A program made the position numbers and the translations under genes. Below, in pieces: positions 34,117 to 41,947 of a DNA stretch of 64,000 bases (its first letter is position 1; every line of letters starts with the position of its first letter). Under the pieces are notes generated by a model, which did no database searches, was not told the DNA's origin, and worked only from the letters and a program-made list of their open reading frames with translations. The stretch comes from Streptomyces abyssalis (GTDB lineage: Bacteria; Actinomycetota; Actinomycetes; Streptomycetales; Streptomycetaceae): NCBI RefSeq assembly GCF_001751365.1, contig NZ_LJGT01000040.1:973696-1037695 (forward strand). The letters are read 5' to 3'.

Positions 34117-34281
34117 GTCCTTCCGTGAGGGCCGCCCGTGCGGCCTTCACGGCTCGCACGGTCCTCACGGCCGGCACCGCCCGGCACGCACCGGCGAGCG
34201 CAAGCCCTGGCAGTACACAGCAAGCCCGCCCCATGGTCCGATGCACAACCCGACGAGCCTGACGCAGCAGACGTGCCCGAT

Positions 34282-35892
34282 ATGACGGCGAAGCCCGCAG
34301 CAGGCGCCCTGACCGATGTGCGGCAGTGGATGCGCGCGCATCCCTACGCCGTCGACGCGCTGATCGCGCTGGGCGCCTTCCTCGCGATCCTGCTGGGCGC
34401 GGCCGCCGAGTCCTCCGGCGAGGAGGTCCGCCCCCACTTCGGCAGGCGCGAGGTGCCGCCGCAGACGGTCGTGTCCGCGGCGCTGGCGTGCGCGGTGCTG
34501 GTGCTGCGCCGCCGGGCTCCGATGCCGGTGCTGTGCATAACCAGCCTCGTCACGGTGGCCGGCCACGTCATCGATCCCGGTGGCGGCACTCCCGAAGAGG
34601 GGCACCGGGCACCCATCGTGATCGCCGCGATCATCGCGCTGTACACGGTCTCCAACCGCACCGACCGCGTCACCAGCGTCCGCGTCGGCGCCGTCACGGT
34701 GGGGGTGCTCACCGCCGCGGGAATGCTGCTGGGCAGCCGGCCTTGGTATGCGCAGGACAATCTCGCGACCTTCGCCTGGACGGGGCTGGCCGCCGCGGCC
34801 GGGGAGGCCGTGCGCAGCCGGCGCGCCTTCGTCGACGCCATACGGGAGCGGGCCGAGCGGGCCGAGCGCACACGCGAGGAGGAGGCCAGACGGCGCGTCG
34901 CGGAGGAGCGCATGCGCATCGCCCGCGAGCTGCACGACGTCGTCGCCCATCACATCGCGCTCGTCAACGTCCAGGCCGGTGTCGCCTCGCACGTCATGGA
35001 CCAGCGGCCGGACCAGGCCAAGGAGGCGCTGGCACACGTACGGGAGGCGAGCCGGCACGCGCTGAACGAGCTGCAGGCCACCGTCGGGCTGCTGCGGCAG
35101 TCCGGGGAGAGCACGGCGCCCACGGAGCCGGCGCCGGGGCTCGGCGTCCTGGACGAACTGGTCGACGGCTTCACCAGGGCCGGGCTCGTGGTCTCGGTGG
35201 ACGTCACCGCGGAGCCGGAGGGGGAGCCGGAGCGGGAACGCGAGCAGGAGCGGTCACCGGATGCGGTACGGCCGCCGGAGCCGGAACCGGAACTGCGTCC
35301 CGCGCCGGAAGCCGAACGGGCGCCCGCGGGGGAGGGCGCCGGAGGCGAGGCTTCCGTCGGAGCCGCGGCGGCAGCGGGACTGCCGTCCGCCGTGGATCTC
35401 ACCGCCTACCGGGTCGTGCAGGAGGCCCTGACGAACGTGCAGAAGCACGTCGGCACCGGGGCCCGTGCCGAGGTGCGGATCGTCAACCGGCCCGGCGCCC
35501 TGGAGATCACCGTGACCGACGACGGCCAGGGCGACGGCCAGGGCGGCGGCGAGGACAGCCGCACCGGCCACGCGGGCGCCGGCCGGGAGGGAGCCTCCCC
35601 GGACGGTGCGGCAGGACCGCCGCCCGGCGCGGCCGGGGCGACCGGGTCTGCGGAGACCACCGGGACGGCACGAGGAGGGTCCTCAGCCGCCGACGACGCT
35701 CGTACGGACGACGTATCCGAGCCGGGCGGCGGCCACGGCCTGATGGGAATGCGGGAGCGTGCGGCGGCGCTGCACGGAGAGTGTGAGACGGGGCCGCTGC
35801 CGGACGGCGGTTTCCGCGTCCACGTACGGCTGCCGGTGCAGCCACGCAGCCGCGACCGGGAGCCCCGAGCCGAGGAAGGCGCCTCCGCATGA
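34282..35892 (+). CDS. NarL-type sensor histidine kinase with low-complexity insertions
   Basis: A 536-residue kinase. Four or five membrane helices fill residues 25-165. The HisKA_3 dimerisation box RIARELHDVVAHHIALVNVQ carries the phospho-accepting histidine near residue 217. The HATPase N box is YRVVQEALTNVQKHVG and the G2-like box is GGHGLMGMRERAAALHG near the end. Two disordered stretches interrupt the ATPase domain: a Glu/Pro-rich one at about 35210-35380 and a Gly/Ala/Thr-rich one at about 35520-35725 between the G1 and G2 boxes. Start is uncertain; the ATG at 34282 or a GTG at 34273 are both possible with weak ribosome sites. Overlaps its response regulator gene by 4 bases. Confidence 0.88.
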   Translation: MTAKPAAGALTDVRQWMRAHPYAVDALIALGAFLAILLGAAAESSGEEVRPHFGRREVPPQTVVSAALACAVLVLRRRAPMPVLCITSLVTVAGHVIDPGGGTPEEGHRAPIVIAAIIALYTVSNRTDRVTSVRVGAVTVGVLTAAGMLLGSRPWYAQDNLATFAWTGLAAAAGEAVRSRRAFVDAIRERAERAERTREEEARRRVAEERMRIARELHDVVAHHIALVNVQAGVASHVMDQRPDQAKEALAHVREASRHALNELQATVGLLRQSGESTAPTEPAPGLGVLDELVDGFTRAGLVVSVDVTAEPEGEPEREREQERSPDAVRPPEPEPELRPAPEAERAPAGEGAGGEASVGAAAAAGLPSAVDLTAYRVVQEALTNVQKHVGTGARAEVRIVNRPGALEITVTDDGQGDGQGGGEDSRTGHAGAGREGASPDGAAGPPPGAAGATGSAETTGTARGGSSAADDARTDDVSEPGGGHGLMGMRERAAALHGECETGPLPDGGFRVHVRLPVQPRSRDREPRAEEGASA

Positions 35893-36596
35893 CGATCCGC
35901 GTGGTGCTGGCGGACGACCAGACACTGCTGCGCAGCGCGTTCAGGGTGCTGGTCGACTCCGAGCCGGACATGGAGGTCGTCGCCGAGGCCTCCGACGGAG
36001 CCCAAGCCGTGGAAGCGGTGCGAGAGTCGGGTGCCGACGTGGTGCTCATGGACATCCGGATGCCGGGCACCGACGGTCTCGCCGCAACCCGTGCCATCAG
36101 CGCCGACCCGGCCCTGGCAGAGGTGCGGGTCGTCATCCTCACCACGTTCGAGGTGGACGACTACGTCGTGCAGGCGCTCCGCGCCGGCGCCTCCGGCTTC
36201 CTCGGCAAGGGCGCGGAACCGGAGGAGCTGCTCGCCGCGATCCGTACGGCCGCGAAGGGCGACGCCCTGCTCTCCCCGGCGGCCACCAAGGGCCTGATCG
36301 CCTCCTTCCTGGCGCAGGGAGGCCCGTACGCGACGATGGACACCGAGGAAGAGGCGAGCGCGGACGGGACGCAGGAGCAGCGCCCGGTCGACGTGCTCAC
36401 CGGCCGGGAGCGCGAGGTCCTGACGCTGATCGGGGGCGGCCTCAACAACGACGAGATCGCGCAGCGGCTCGCCGTCAGCCCGCTCACGGTCAAGACGCAC
36501 GTCAACCGCACCATGTCGAAGCTGGGGGCGCGGGACCGGGCGCAGCTCGTGGTCGCCGCGTACGAGAACGGCCTCGTGCGGCCCGGCACGCACTGA
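35889..36596 (+). CDS. NarL/LuxR-family response regulator
   Basis: A 235-residue response regulator. The receiver domain (residues 1-120) has the acidic pair in VVLADDQTLLRS, the phosphorylated aspartate in VVLMDIRMPGTDG near residue 54 and a later T in VVILTTFEVDDYV; the lysine is in GASGFLGKGAEPEELL. The LuxR-type helix-turn-helix is at residues 170-235 (LTGREREVLTLIGGGLNNDE, then LAVSPLTVKTHVNRTMSKLG). The ATG at 35889 overlaps the kinase stop (ATGA). Location beside pspA-pspAA suggests an envelope-stress response, possibly controlling pspA, but this is inference from position. Confidence 0.95.
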   Translation: MTIRVVLADDQTLLRSAFRVLVDSEPDMEVVAEASDGAQAVEAVRESGADVVLMDIRMPGTDGLAATRAISADPALAEVRVVILTTFEVDDYVVQALRAGASGFLGKGAEPEELLAAIRTAAKGDALLSPAATKGLIASFLAQGGPYATMDTEEEASADGTQEQRPVDVLTGREREVLTLIGGGLNNDEIAQRLAVSPLTVKTHVNRTMSKLGARDRAQLVVAAYENGLVRPGTH

Positions 36597-36632
36597 TCCG
36601 GCGCGGCCGGCCGCCCCGGCCCCCGCCGCCGG

Positions 36633-37820
36633 TTACGGCAGCGCCAGCATCTGCTCCAGGGCGAGTTTCGCGAACTTCTCGGTCTCCGCGTCGACTTCGA
36701 TCCTGTTGACGACCTTGCCGTCCGCCAGCGACTCCAACGCCCAGACCAGATGCGGCAGATCGATGCGGTTCATCGTCGAGCAGAAGCAGACCGTACGGTC
36801 GAGGAAGACGACTTCCTTGTCGGGGGCGTGGCGGGCGGCCAGCCGCCGCACCAGGTTGAGTTCGGTGCCGACGGCCCACTTCGAACCGGATGGCGCGGCC
36901 TCCAGCGCCTTGATGATGTGTTCCGTCGAGCCGACCTGGTCGGCCGCCGACACGACTTCGTGCTTGCACTCCGGGTGCACCAGGACGTTGACGTCCGGGA
37001 TGCGCTCGCGCACGTCCCGCACCGAGTCCGGCGAGAAGCGCCCGTGCACCGAGCAGTGCCCCCGCCAGAGGATCATCTTCGCGTCGCGCAGCTGCTGCGC
37101 CGTCAGCCCGCCGTCCGGCTTGTGCGGGTTGTAGACGACGCAGTCCTCCAGCGACATCCCCAGTTCCCGTACGGCGGTGTTGCGTCCGAGGTGCTGGTCC
37201 GGCAGGAAGAGCACCTTCCGCCGGCTCTGCCGTGGGTCGTCTTCCCCGAAGGCCCACTCCAGGGCGCGCCGCGCGTTGGACGACGTGCAGATCGTGCCGC
37301 CGTGCCTGCCGGTGAACGCCTTGATGTCGGCCGAGGAGTTCATGTACGAGACGGGCACCGTCACGTCCGCCACCCCGGCCTCGGTGAGCACGTCCCAGCA
37401 CTCGGCGACCTGCTCGGCGGTGGCCATGTCCGCCATGGAGCAGCCCGCTGCGAGGTCGGGGAGGACGACCTTCTGCCGGGCGGAGGTGAGGATGTCGGCC
37501 GACTCGGCCATGAAGTGCACGCCGCAGAAGACTATGTACTCCGCGCCGGGCCGGGCCGCCGCGTCCCGTGCCAGCTTGAAGGAGTCCCCTGTGACGTCGG
37601 CGAACTCGATCACCTCGTCACGCTGGTAGTGATGGCCGAGCACGAAGACGCGCTCGCCGAGCTTCTCCTTGGCCGCACGCGCACGTTCGACCAGACCGGG
37701 GTCCGAGGGAGCGGGCAGGTCCCCGGGGCAGTCGACGCCACGCTCGCTCTTCGGATCGGACTCGCGGCCGAGGAGCAGCAGCGCAAGCGGAGTCGGCTGT
37801 ACGTCCAGTGGGGCGGTCAC
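36633..37820 (-). CDS. nadA: Quinolinate synthase A
   Basis: A 395-residue enzyme that condenses iminoaspartate with dihydroxyacetone phosphate to quinolinate in NAD synthesis, using a 4Fe-4S cluster. The three cluster cysteines can be placed in IVFCGVHFMAESADIL, VHPECKHEVVSAADQV and DRTVCFCSTMNRIDL. Substrate motifs GHHYQRDEVIEFADVTGDS and YMNSSADIKAF are present. The GTG at 37820 has a GGGAGGG site 8 bases upstream. Partner genes nadB and nadC are not in the window. The gene diverges from the A-type Fe-S carrier across a 252-base AT-rich region (37860-37910 stands out). Co-localisation with a Fe-S carrier suits its cofactor need. Confidence 0.95.
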   Translation of the reverse strand: MTAPLDVQPTPLALLLLGRESDPKSERGVDCPGDLPAPSDPGLVERARAAKEKLGERVFVLGHHYQRDEVIEFADVTGDSFKLARDAAARPGAEYIVFCGVHFMAESADILTSARQKVVLPDLAAGCSMADMATAEQVAECWDVLTEAGVADVTVPVSYMNSSADIKAFTGRHGGTICTSSNARRALEWAFGEDDPRQSRRKVLFLPDQHLGRNTAVRELGMSLEDCVVYNPHKPDGGLTAQQLRDAKMILWRGHCSVHGRFSPDSVRDVRERIPDVNVLVHPECKHEVVSAADQVGSTEHIIKALEAAPSGSKWAVGTELNLVRRLAARHAPDKEVVFLDRTVCFCSTMNRIDLPHLVWALESLADGKVVNRIEVDAETEKFAKLALEQMLALP

Positions 37821-38072
37821 GGCACCCACCCTCCCTTTTCTCCATCGCCGCAAGCGGCTTTTCGTCTAATTGACGCTATTAATCATAGCCGCTTCATGTC
37901 ACTTTGACGATGGGGTTCGCGTCGATGTGACGCATTCCCGGCCGCTCCCGGCGTGTGCGAGCATGAGGGAGGAGAACGACGTACAAAGGAACGTGTCCCC
38001 CTGGAATGAATCCGGGACGCCGTCGGTTGCATTCGACGGTAGAGCAGTCCGAACAACCCGGGAGAGAAGCAG

Positions 38073-38426
38073 ATGTCCGTATCGGACGACACCGCTGTGA
38101 GCGAGGGCATCATCCTGTCCGACGCCGCCGCGGCGAAGGTCAAGAACCTGCTCGAGCAGGAGGGCCGTGACGACCTGGCGCTCCGGGTCGCCGTCCAGCC
38201 CGGTGGCTGTTCCGGCCTGCGGTACCAGCTCTTCTTCGACGAGCGGTCGCTCGACGGCGACGTGGTCAAGGACTTCGACGGTGTGAAGGTCGTCACCGAC
38301 CGGATGAGCGCCCCGTACCTGGGCGGCGCCTCCATCGACTTCGTCGACACCATCGAGAAGCAGGGCTTCACGATCGACAACCCGAACGCGACCGGTTCCT
38401 GCGCCTGCGGCGACTCCTTCAACTGA
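38073..38426 (+). CDS. erpA: A-type iron-sulfur cluster carrier (HesB/IscA/ErpA family)
   Basis: A 117-residue protein that carries and inserts Fe-S clusters. The three conserved cysteines are present: one in QPGGCSGLRYQLFFD and two in the C-terminal CACGDSFN. The N-terminal ten residues (MSVSDDTAVS) are a short extension. A GGGAGAGAAG site lies ahead of the ATG at 38073. Followed by a strong terminator, so it is monocistronic. In Mycobacterium tuberculosis the homologue lies in a similar neighbourhood near adoK, ctaC and qcr genes. Likely clients here are NadA and the Rieske protein QcrA. Confidence 0.92.
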   Translation: MSVSDDTAVSEGIILSDAAAAKVKNLLEQEGRDDLALRVAVQPGGCSGLRYQLFFDERSLDGDVVKDFDGVKVVTDRMSAPYLGGASIDFVDTIEKQGFTIDNPNATGSCACGDSFN

Positions 38427-38466
38427 GAAGGCGCCGCCGACGGGCGCGGCCGCACATCTGAACAGG

Positions 38467-38510
38467 ACGAAGGCGGCGGACTCCCCCCACCAGGGGTCCG
38501 CCGCCTTCGT
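38467..38510 (+). terminator. Long-stem terminator after the Fe-S carrier gene
   Basis: A hairpin of about 18 bp with a single bulged T (left arm ACGAAGGCGGCGGAC, right arm GTCCGCCGCCTTCGT plus an inner CCCC/GGGG pair) begins 41 bases after the erpA stop. It is typical of Streptomyces terminators without T-run and lies 80 bases before the end of the convergent membrane-protein gene. Confidence 0.8.
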
Positions 38511-38590
38511 CGTTCCCGCCCCCGTGCTCTGCGGTCCTCAGATCCCGACGGCCGTCGGTATGTCGCTATGTCTACCCAACGTTCGCCGGT

Positions 38591-40237
38591 TCACTTGCGC
38601 GGAAGGCCCTCTCCGTCGGTCGCGTCGACGACCTCGCGGTCGCCGAGCGCCTTGTCCAGCTCGACCTCGACGCTCTGGAGCTTGGCCATCTTCACGCACA
38701 CCTTCTTGCTGTCCTTCTCCTTCTGACGCACGGTCACCTTCACCGTCTTCCCGGACTCCTCTGCGACCGCCTCGTAGCCGCTGCAGACGCCGCCCCAGAA
38801 GGTCAGCTTCACCTTGCGGCCGTCCGCCTCGTAGGAGTTGACGGCCTGTGCGGGCGGCGACCCCGGTTCCCCGGCCTGGCCGGAACCCGCTCCCGGTCCC
38901 GAATCCGGCCCCGGCTCCGGTGCCGATCCGGAACCGGAGCCCGAACCCGGCGCACCACCGGAGCCCGGTTGCGCGGGCCGCGCCGGCTTGAGGTACCGGG
39001 GCTCCACCGCGGGGTGAGCCACGCTCGCCGTGTGGCCGCCGTCCAGCCGCACTTCGTAGATCCACGACGGTACGAGCACGGGCTTGCCGACCGTGTAGCG
39101 CGTGACCAGCCCGAACTCGGCGCCGGTCACCTTCAGCGCCTTGCGCGGCCGGACCTTCCCCGGCTCGGGCTCCGTGGACTCGGGCTTCGCCGTCTTCTTG
39201 CCGGGCTCGGCCTTCCCGTCGTGGGCCCACGGTTCACGAACGGTGCTCGCACCGGCGCCGGACCCCGCCGAGCCCTGCTTGTTGAGGTGCTTCAGCGTCT
39301 TCTCCGCCGACATCACCGGGTAGGAGGCGCCCTTCCTGAGCTCGCCGAGATTGCCGTGGCCTCGTACGACCTTGCCGTCCTTGTTCACAGTGAAGGTGCT
39401 GTTCCAGTCCTGCGCCTTCATGCCGCCGACCTTCGGGGTGGCGGTCACCATGCGCAGCGCGCCCGCTGTCACGCCCGCATCCAGCTCGGCGCCTTCGAGT
39501 TCCAGCGTCTTCAGGACAGGCCGTACGGCGCTCTTCGCCTTGTCCTCCGAGATCGGGTCGCCCTCGCCGGACCCCGGCATCGCGGAGCAGGAATCCGGGG
39601 CGCCGCCGCCCTCGGGCGGCACGAGGCCGGCGCTCACCGGCGGCTTGCCGCAGCGCATCGCGGGCCAGTCCCCGGACCGGTACGTCCAGTTGCCTGCCAT
39701 CCGGTCGTCGTTCACGGTCAGGGCCGTGCCGCCCGGGGACTTCTCGTCCTCGCCGACGACCCAGCGGCCGGCCTTCTTCTCCGGCTTCCCGTTCACCCCG
39801 AGCGCCCCGGCGAGCGCGGAGACGGAGCCCCGCTCGACGGAGGCCGGATTCCGGTAGACGGCCGCGGCGTCCGGTCCGCCCGGCAGCTCGCCGTTGGCGC
39901 GGTAGACCTGCGGATGCGGTTCGCCCGGTGCGATCCCCGGCCCCTCGCGTCCGTCCTCACCGCTCTGCTCGGCGGAGACGAGGCCGTCCAGCGCGAGCCT
40001 GGGCGGCTCGGACGCGCTGCCGCTGCCCGTTCCCGCGGAGCGTTCCCCTCCGGCGGTCGAGGCCCACCAGGCACCGCCGCCGCCGGCCACCAGTACGGCC
40101 GTGGCCACCGTGATCACAGACAGCCGGTGCCGCCGCTGCCGGACGGCCCGCTCTCCCCCTGGGCCCTGCGGCCCGGGCGGTGCCCCCAGGGCGGAAGAGG
40201 TATCCGCGCCGGAAGCGGGGGACGGTTCGGTGCTCAC
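38591..40237 (-). CDS. Large single-pass secreted/membrane-anchored protein of unknown function
   Basis: A 548-residue protein. A Pro/Gly-rich cytoplasmic N-terminus is followed by RQRRHRLSVITVATAVLVAG, a basic flank and single membrane helix near residues 37-57, so most of the protein is extracytoplasmic. The exported part contains VYRNPASVERGSVSALAGAL, a region with several cysteines (CGKPPVSAGLVPP, DSCSAMPG) and a Gly/Ser/Pro repeat linker at about residues 420-455 before a C-terminal domain with two cysteines (GGVCSGYEAVAEE, KKVCVKMAKLQSV). I recall homologues at this position in Streptomyces, annotated only as large membrane proteins. No enzymatic motif is visible. Confidence 0.8.
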   Translation of the reverse strand: MSTEPSPASGADTSSALGAPPGPQGPGGERAVRQRRHRLSVITVATAVLVAGGGGAWWASTAGGERSAGTGSGSASEPPRLALDGLVSAEQSGEDGREGPGIAPGEPHPQVYRANGELPGGPDAAAVYRNPASVERGSVSALAGALGVNGKPEKKAGRWVVGEDEKSPGGTALTVNDDRMAGNWTYRSGDWPAMRCGKPPVSAGLVPPEGGGAPDSCSAMPGSGEGDPISEDKAKSAVRPVLKTLELEGAELDAGVTAGALRMVTATPKVGGMKAQDWNSTFTVNKDGKVVRGHGNLGELRKGASYPVMSAEKTLKHLNKQGSAGSGAGASTVREPWAHDGKAEPGKKTAKPESTEPEPGKVRPRKALKVTGAEFGLVTRYTVGKPVLVPSWIYEVRLDGGHTASVAHPAVEPRYLKPARPAQPGSGGAPGSGSGSGSAPEPGPDSGPGAGSGQAGEPGSPPAQAVNSYEADGRKVKLTFWGGVCSGYEAVAEESGKTVKVTVRQKEKDSKKVCVKMAKLQSVEVELDKALGDREVVDATDGEGLPRK

Positions 40238-40445
40238 GGCATGCTCCTTCGGCTCCGCTCATCGCGCCTTCTCCCGCACCTGCCTGCGCGAGAACCGCGA
40301 TGGACACCCATGTGACGGAGCCGGGGCCCGGAAGGTTCCCGGAAACTCCCCGGAAGGTCTCAGCGAAGCGCGGCGGCCCGTGCGGCCGGAGGCCCGAAGG
40401 CACGCGCGGCGGAGCCCGCCGGCGCCGGCGCCCTCGTCCGTACGG

Positions 40446-40721
40446 TCACCAGACCCCGTACTCGGACATGCCCTCCAGGATCCGCGCCGAGGCCGCCGGG
40501 ACCCTTACTCCGCGCAGTGCCTCGTACGAGGCCGGGGCGACGGCCGTGCCGCCGGGACCGTCCTGCGGGTGGCGTCCGGGCCGCGGCGCCCAGGGGGAGT
40601 GCAGGTCGAGCGCGGGGTCGCACGCGGGCACCGTCCAGTGCCGCGCCATGTGCGCACAGTCACCAAGCAGCTGGTCCATCGACTCGGGGTCCGCGGCCGA
40701 GCGCCGCGTCGGATCGGGCAT
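40446..40721 (-). CDS. Small conserved hypothetical protein
   Basis: A 91-residue soluble protein starting MPDPTRRSAADPESMDQLLG, with GDCAHMARHWTVPACDPALD and a C-terminal VPAASARILEGMSEYGVW. No domain is recognised. Codon bias is consistent with coding sequence, and similar small proteins occur beside the PfkB kinase gene in other Streptomyces, to my memory. It is divergent from that kinase gene, 138 bases apart, and lies upstream of the large membrane protein on the same strand, 208 bases away. Confidence 0.65.
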   Translation of the reverse strand: MPDPTRRSAADPESMDQLLGDCAHMARHWTVPACDPALDLHSPWAPRPGRHPQDGPGGTAVAPASYEALRGVRVPAASARILEGMSEYGVW

Positions 40722-40859
40722 GCGGCCGACGCTACGCAGCAGGTGAGGCGTCTGGAAGGCCCTACTATCTGGTAGTTACGTCCTGTTCGGTTACGGGGGA
40801 GGAGCAGGTAGCGTGATGGTGCCATCCGACAGCGTCCTCCGACAGGAGCAGTTTTCGCC

Positions 40860-41834
40860 GTGCGTATCGCAGTCACCGGCTCCATCGCGAACGACCACCT
40901 GATGACGTTTCCTGGCCGGTTCGCCGACCAGTTCGTCGCCGACCAGTTGCACACCGTCTCGCTCTCCTTCCTCGTCGACTCGCTCGAGATCAGGCGGGGC
41001 GGCGTGGGTGCCAACATCGCCTTCGGCATGGGGCAGCTCGGAGCGAACCCGATCCTGGTCGGCGCCGCGGGCGAGGATTTCGAGGAGTACCGCGCCTGGC
41101 TCGACAGGCACGGGGTGGACACCGAGTCCGTCCACATCTCCGAGCTGCGGCACACCGCCCGCTTCACCTGCACCACCGACGAGGCCCACAACCAGATCGG
41201 CTCCTTCTACACGGGCGCGATGAGCGAGGCCCGCCAGATCGAGCTGCAGACCGTCGCGGACCGCGTCGGCGGCCTCGACCTCGTCTGCATCAGCGCCGAC
41301 GACCCCGAGGCGATGACCCGGCACACCGAGGAGTGCCGCAAGCGGAACATCCCCTTCGCGGCGGACTTCTCGCAGCAGATCGCGCGCATGGGCGGCGAGG
41401 ACATCCGCGCCCTCGTGGAGGGCGCCACTTTCCTCTTCTCGAACGAGTACGAGAAGGAGCTCATCGAGACCAAGACCGGCTGGAGCGACAAGGAGATACT
41501 CGCCAAGGTCGCCACCCGGGTCGTCACGCTGGGCGCGAAGGGCGTCCGCATCGAACGCGAGGGCGAGGAGCCCATCGTGGTCGGTGTGCCCAAGGAGAAG
41601 GCCAAGGCCGACCCCACGGGCGTCGGCGACGCCTTCCGCGCGGGCTTCCTCTCCGGCCTCGCCTGGGGTGTGAGCATGGAGCGCGCCGCCCAGGTGGGCT
41701 GCATGGTGGCCACTCTCGTCATCGAGACGGTGGGCACGCAGGAGTACGAGCTCAAGCGGGCCCACTTCATGGAGCGCTTCACGAAGCAGTACGGCGAGGA
41801 GGCGGCCGCCGAGGTCGCCGCGCACCTCAACTGA
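40860..41834 (+). CDS. PfkB-family sugar/adenosine kinase
   Basis: A 324-residue ribokinase-fold kinase. It opens MRIAVTGSIANDHLMTFPGR, has the sugar-site GGVGANIAFGMGQLG near residue 45, and the PfkB signature with anion hole and catalytic aspartate in DPTGVGDAFRAGFLSGLAWG near residue 255. The start is GTG at 40860. In Mycobacterium tuberculosis the equivalent gene beside ctaC encodes adenosine kinase (AdoK/CbhK), so adenosine salvage is the best guess; ribokinase- or fructokinase-like activity cannot be excluded. It ends at a hairpin separating it from the convergent desulfurase gene. Confidence 0.9.
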   Translation: MRIAVTGSIANDHLMTFPGRFADQFVADQLHTVSLSFLVDSLEIRRGGVGANIAFGMGQLGANPILVGAAGEDFEEYRAWLDRHGVDTESVHISELRHTARFTCTTDEAHNQIGSFYTGAMSEARQIELQTVADRVGGLDLVCISADDPEAMTRHTEECRKRNIPFAADFSQQIARMGGEDIRALVEGATFLFSNEYEKELIETKTGWSDKEILAKVATRVVTLGAKGVRIEREGEEPIVVGVPKEKAKADPTGVGDAFRAGFLSGLAWGVSMERAAQVGCMVATLVIETVGTQEYELKRAHFMERFTKQYGEEAAAEVAAHLN

Positions 41835-41848
41835 CGCGCTGACACACA

Positions 41849-41877
41849 CCGGACCTCCGGGTTCCCGTACGGTCCGG
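41849..41877. terminator. Hairpin between convergent kinase and desulfurase genes
   Basis: The arms CCGGACC and GGTCCGG enclose an inner CGGG/CCCG stem. The element starts 15 bases after the kinase stop and could end both convergent transcripts. Confidence 0.55.
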
Positions 41878-41889
41878 GCTCGGGATCTC

Positions 41890-41917
41890 CGGGTTCCGGA
41901 TTCCCGGTTCCGGATTC
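41890..41917. repeat. Two-copy 14-bp direct repeat
   Basis: Two adjacent copies of CSGGTTCCGGATTC (41890-41903 and 41904-41917) lie between the convergent kinase and desulfurase genes. They probably arose by slippage; no function is evident. Confidence 0.6.
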
Positions 41918-41947
41918 GTGAGCGTCCCTACGGGGCGCCGCACAGGG

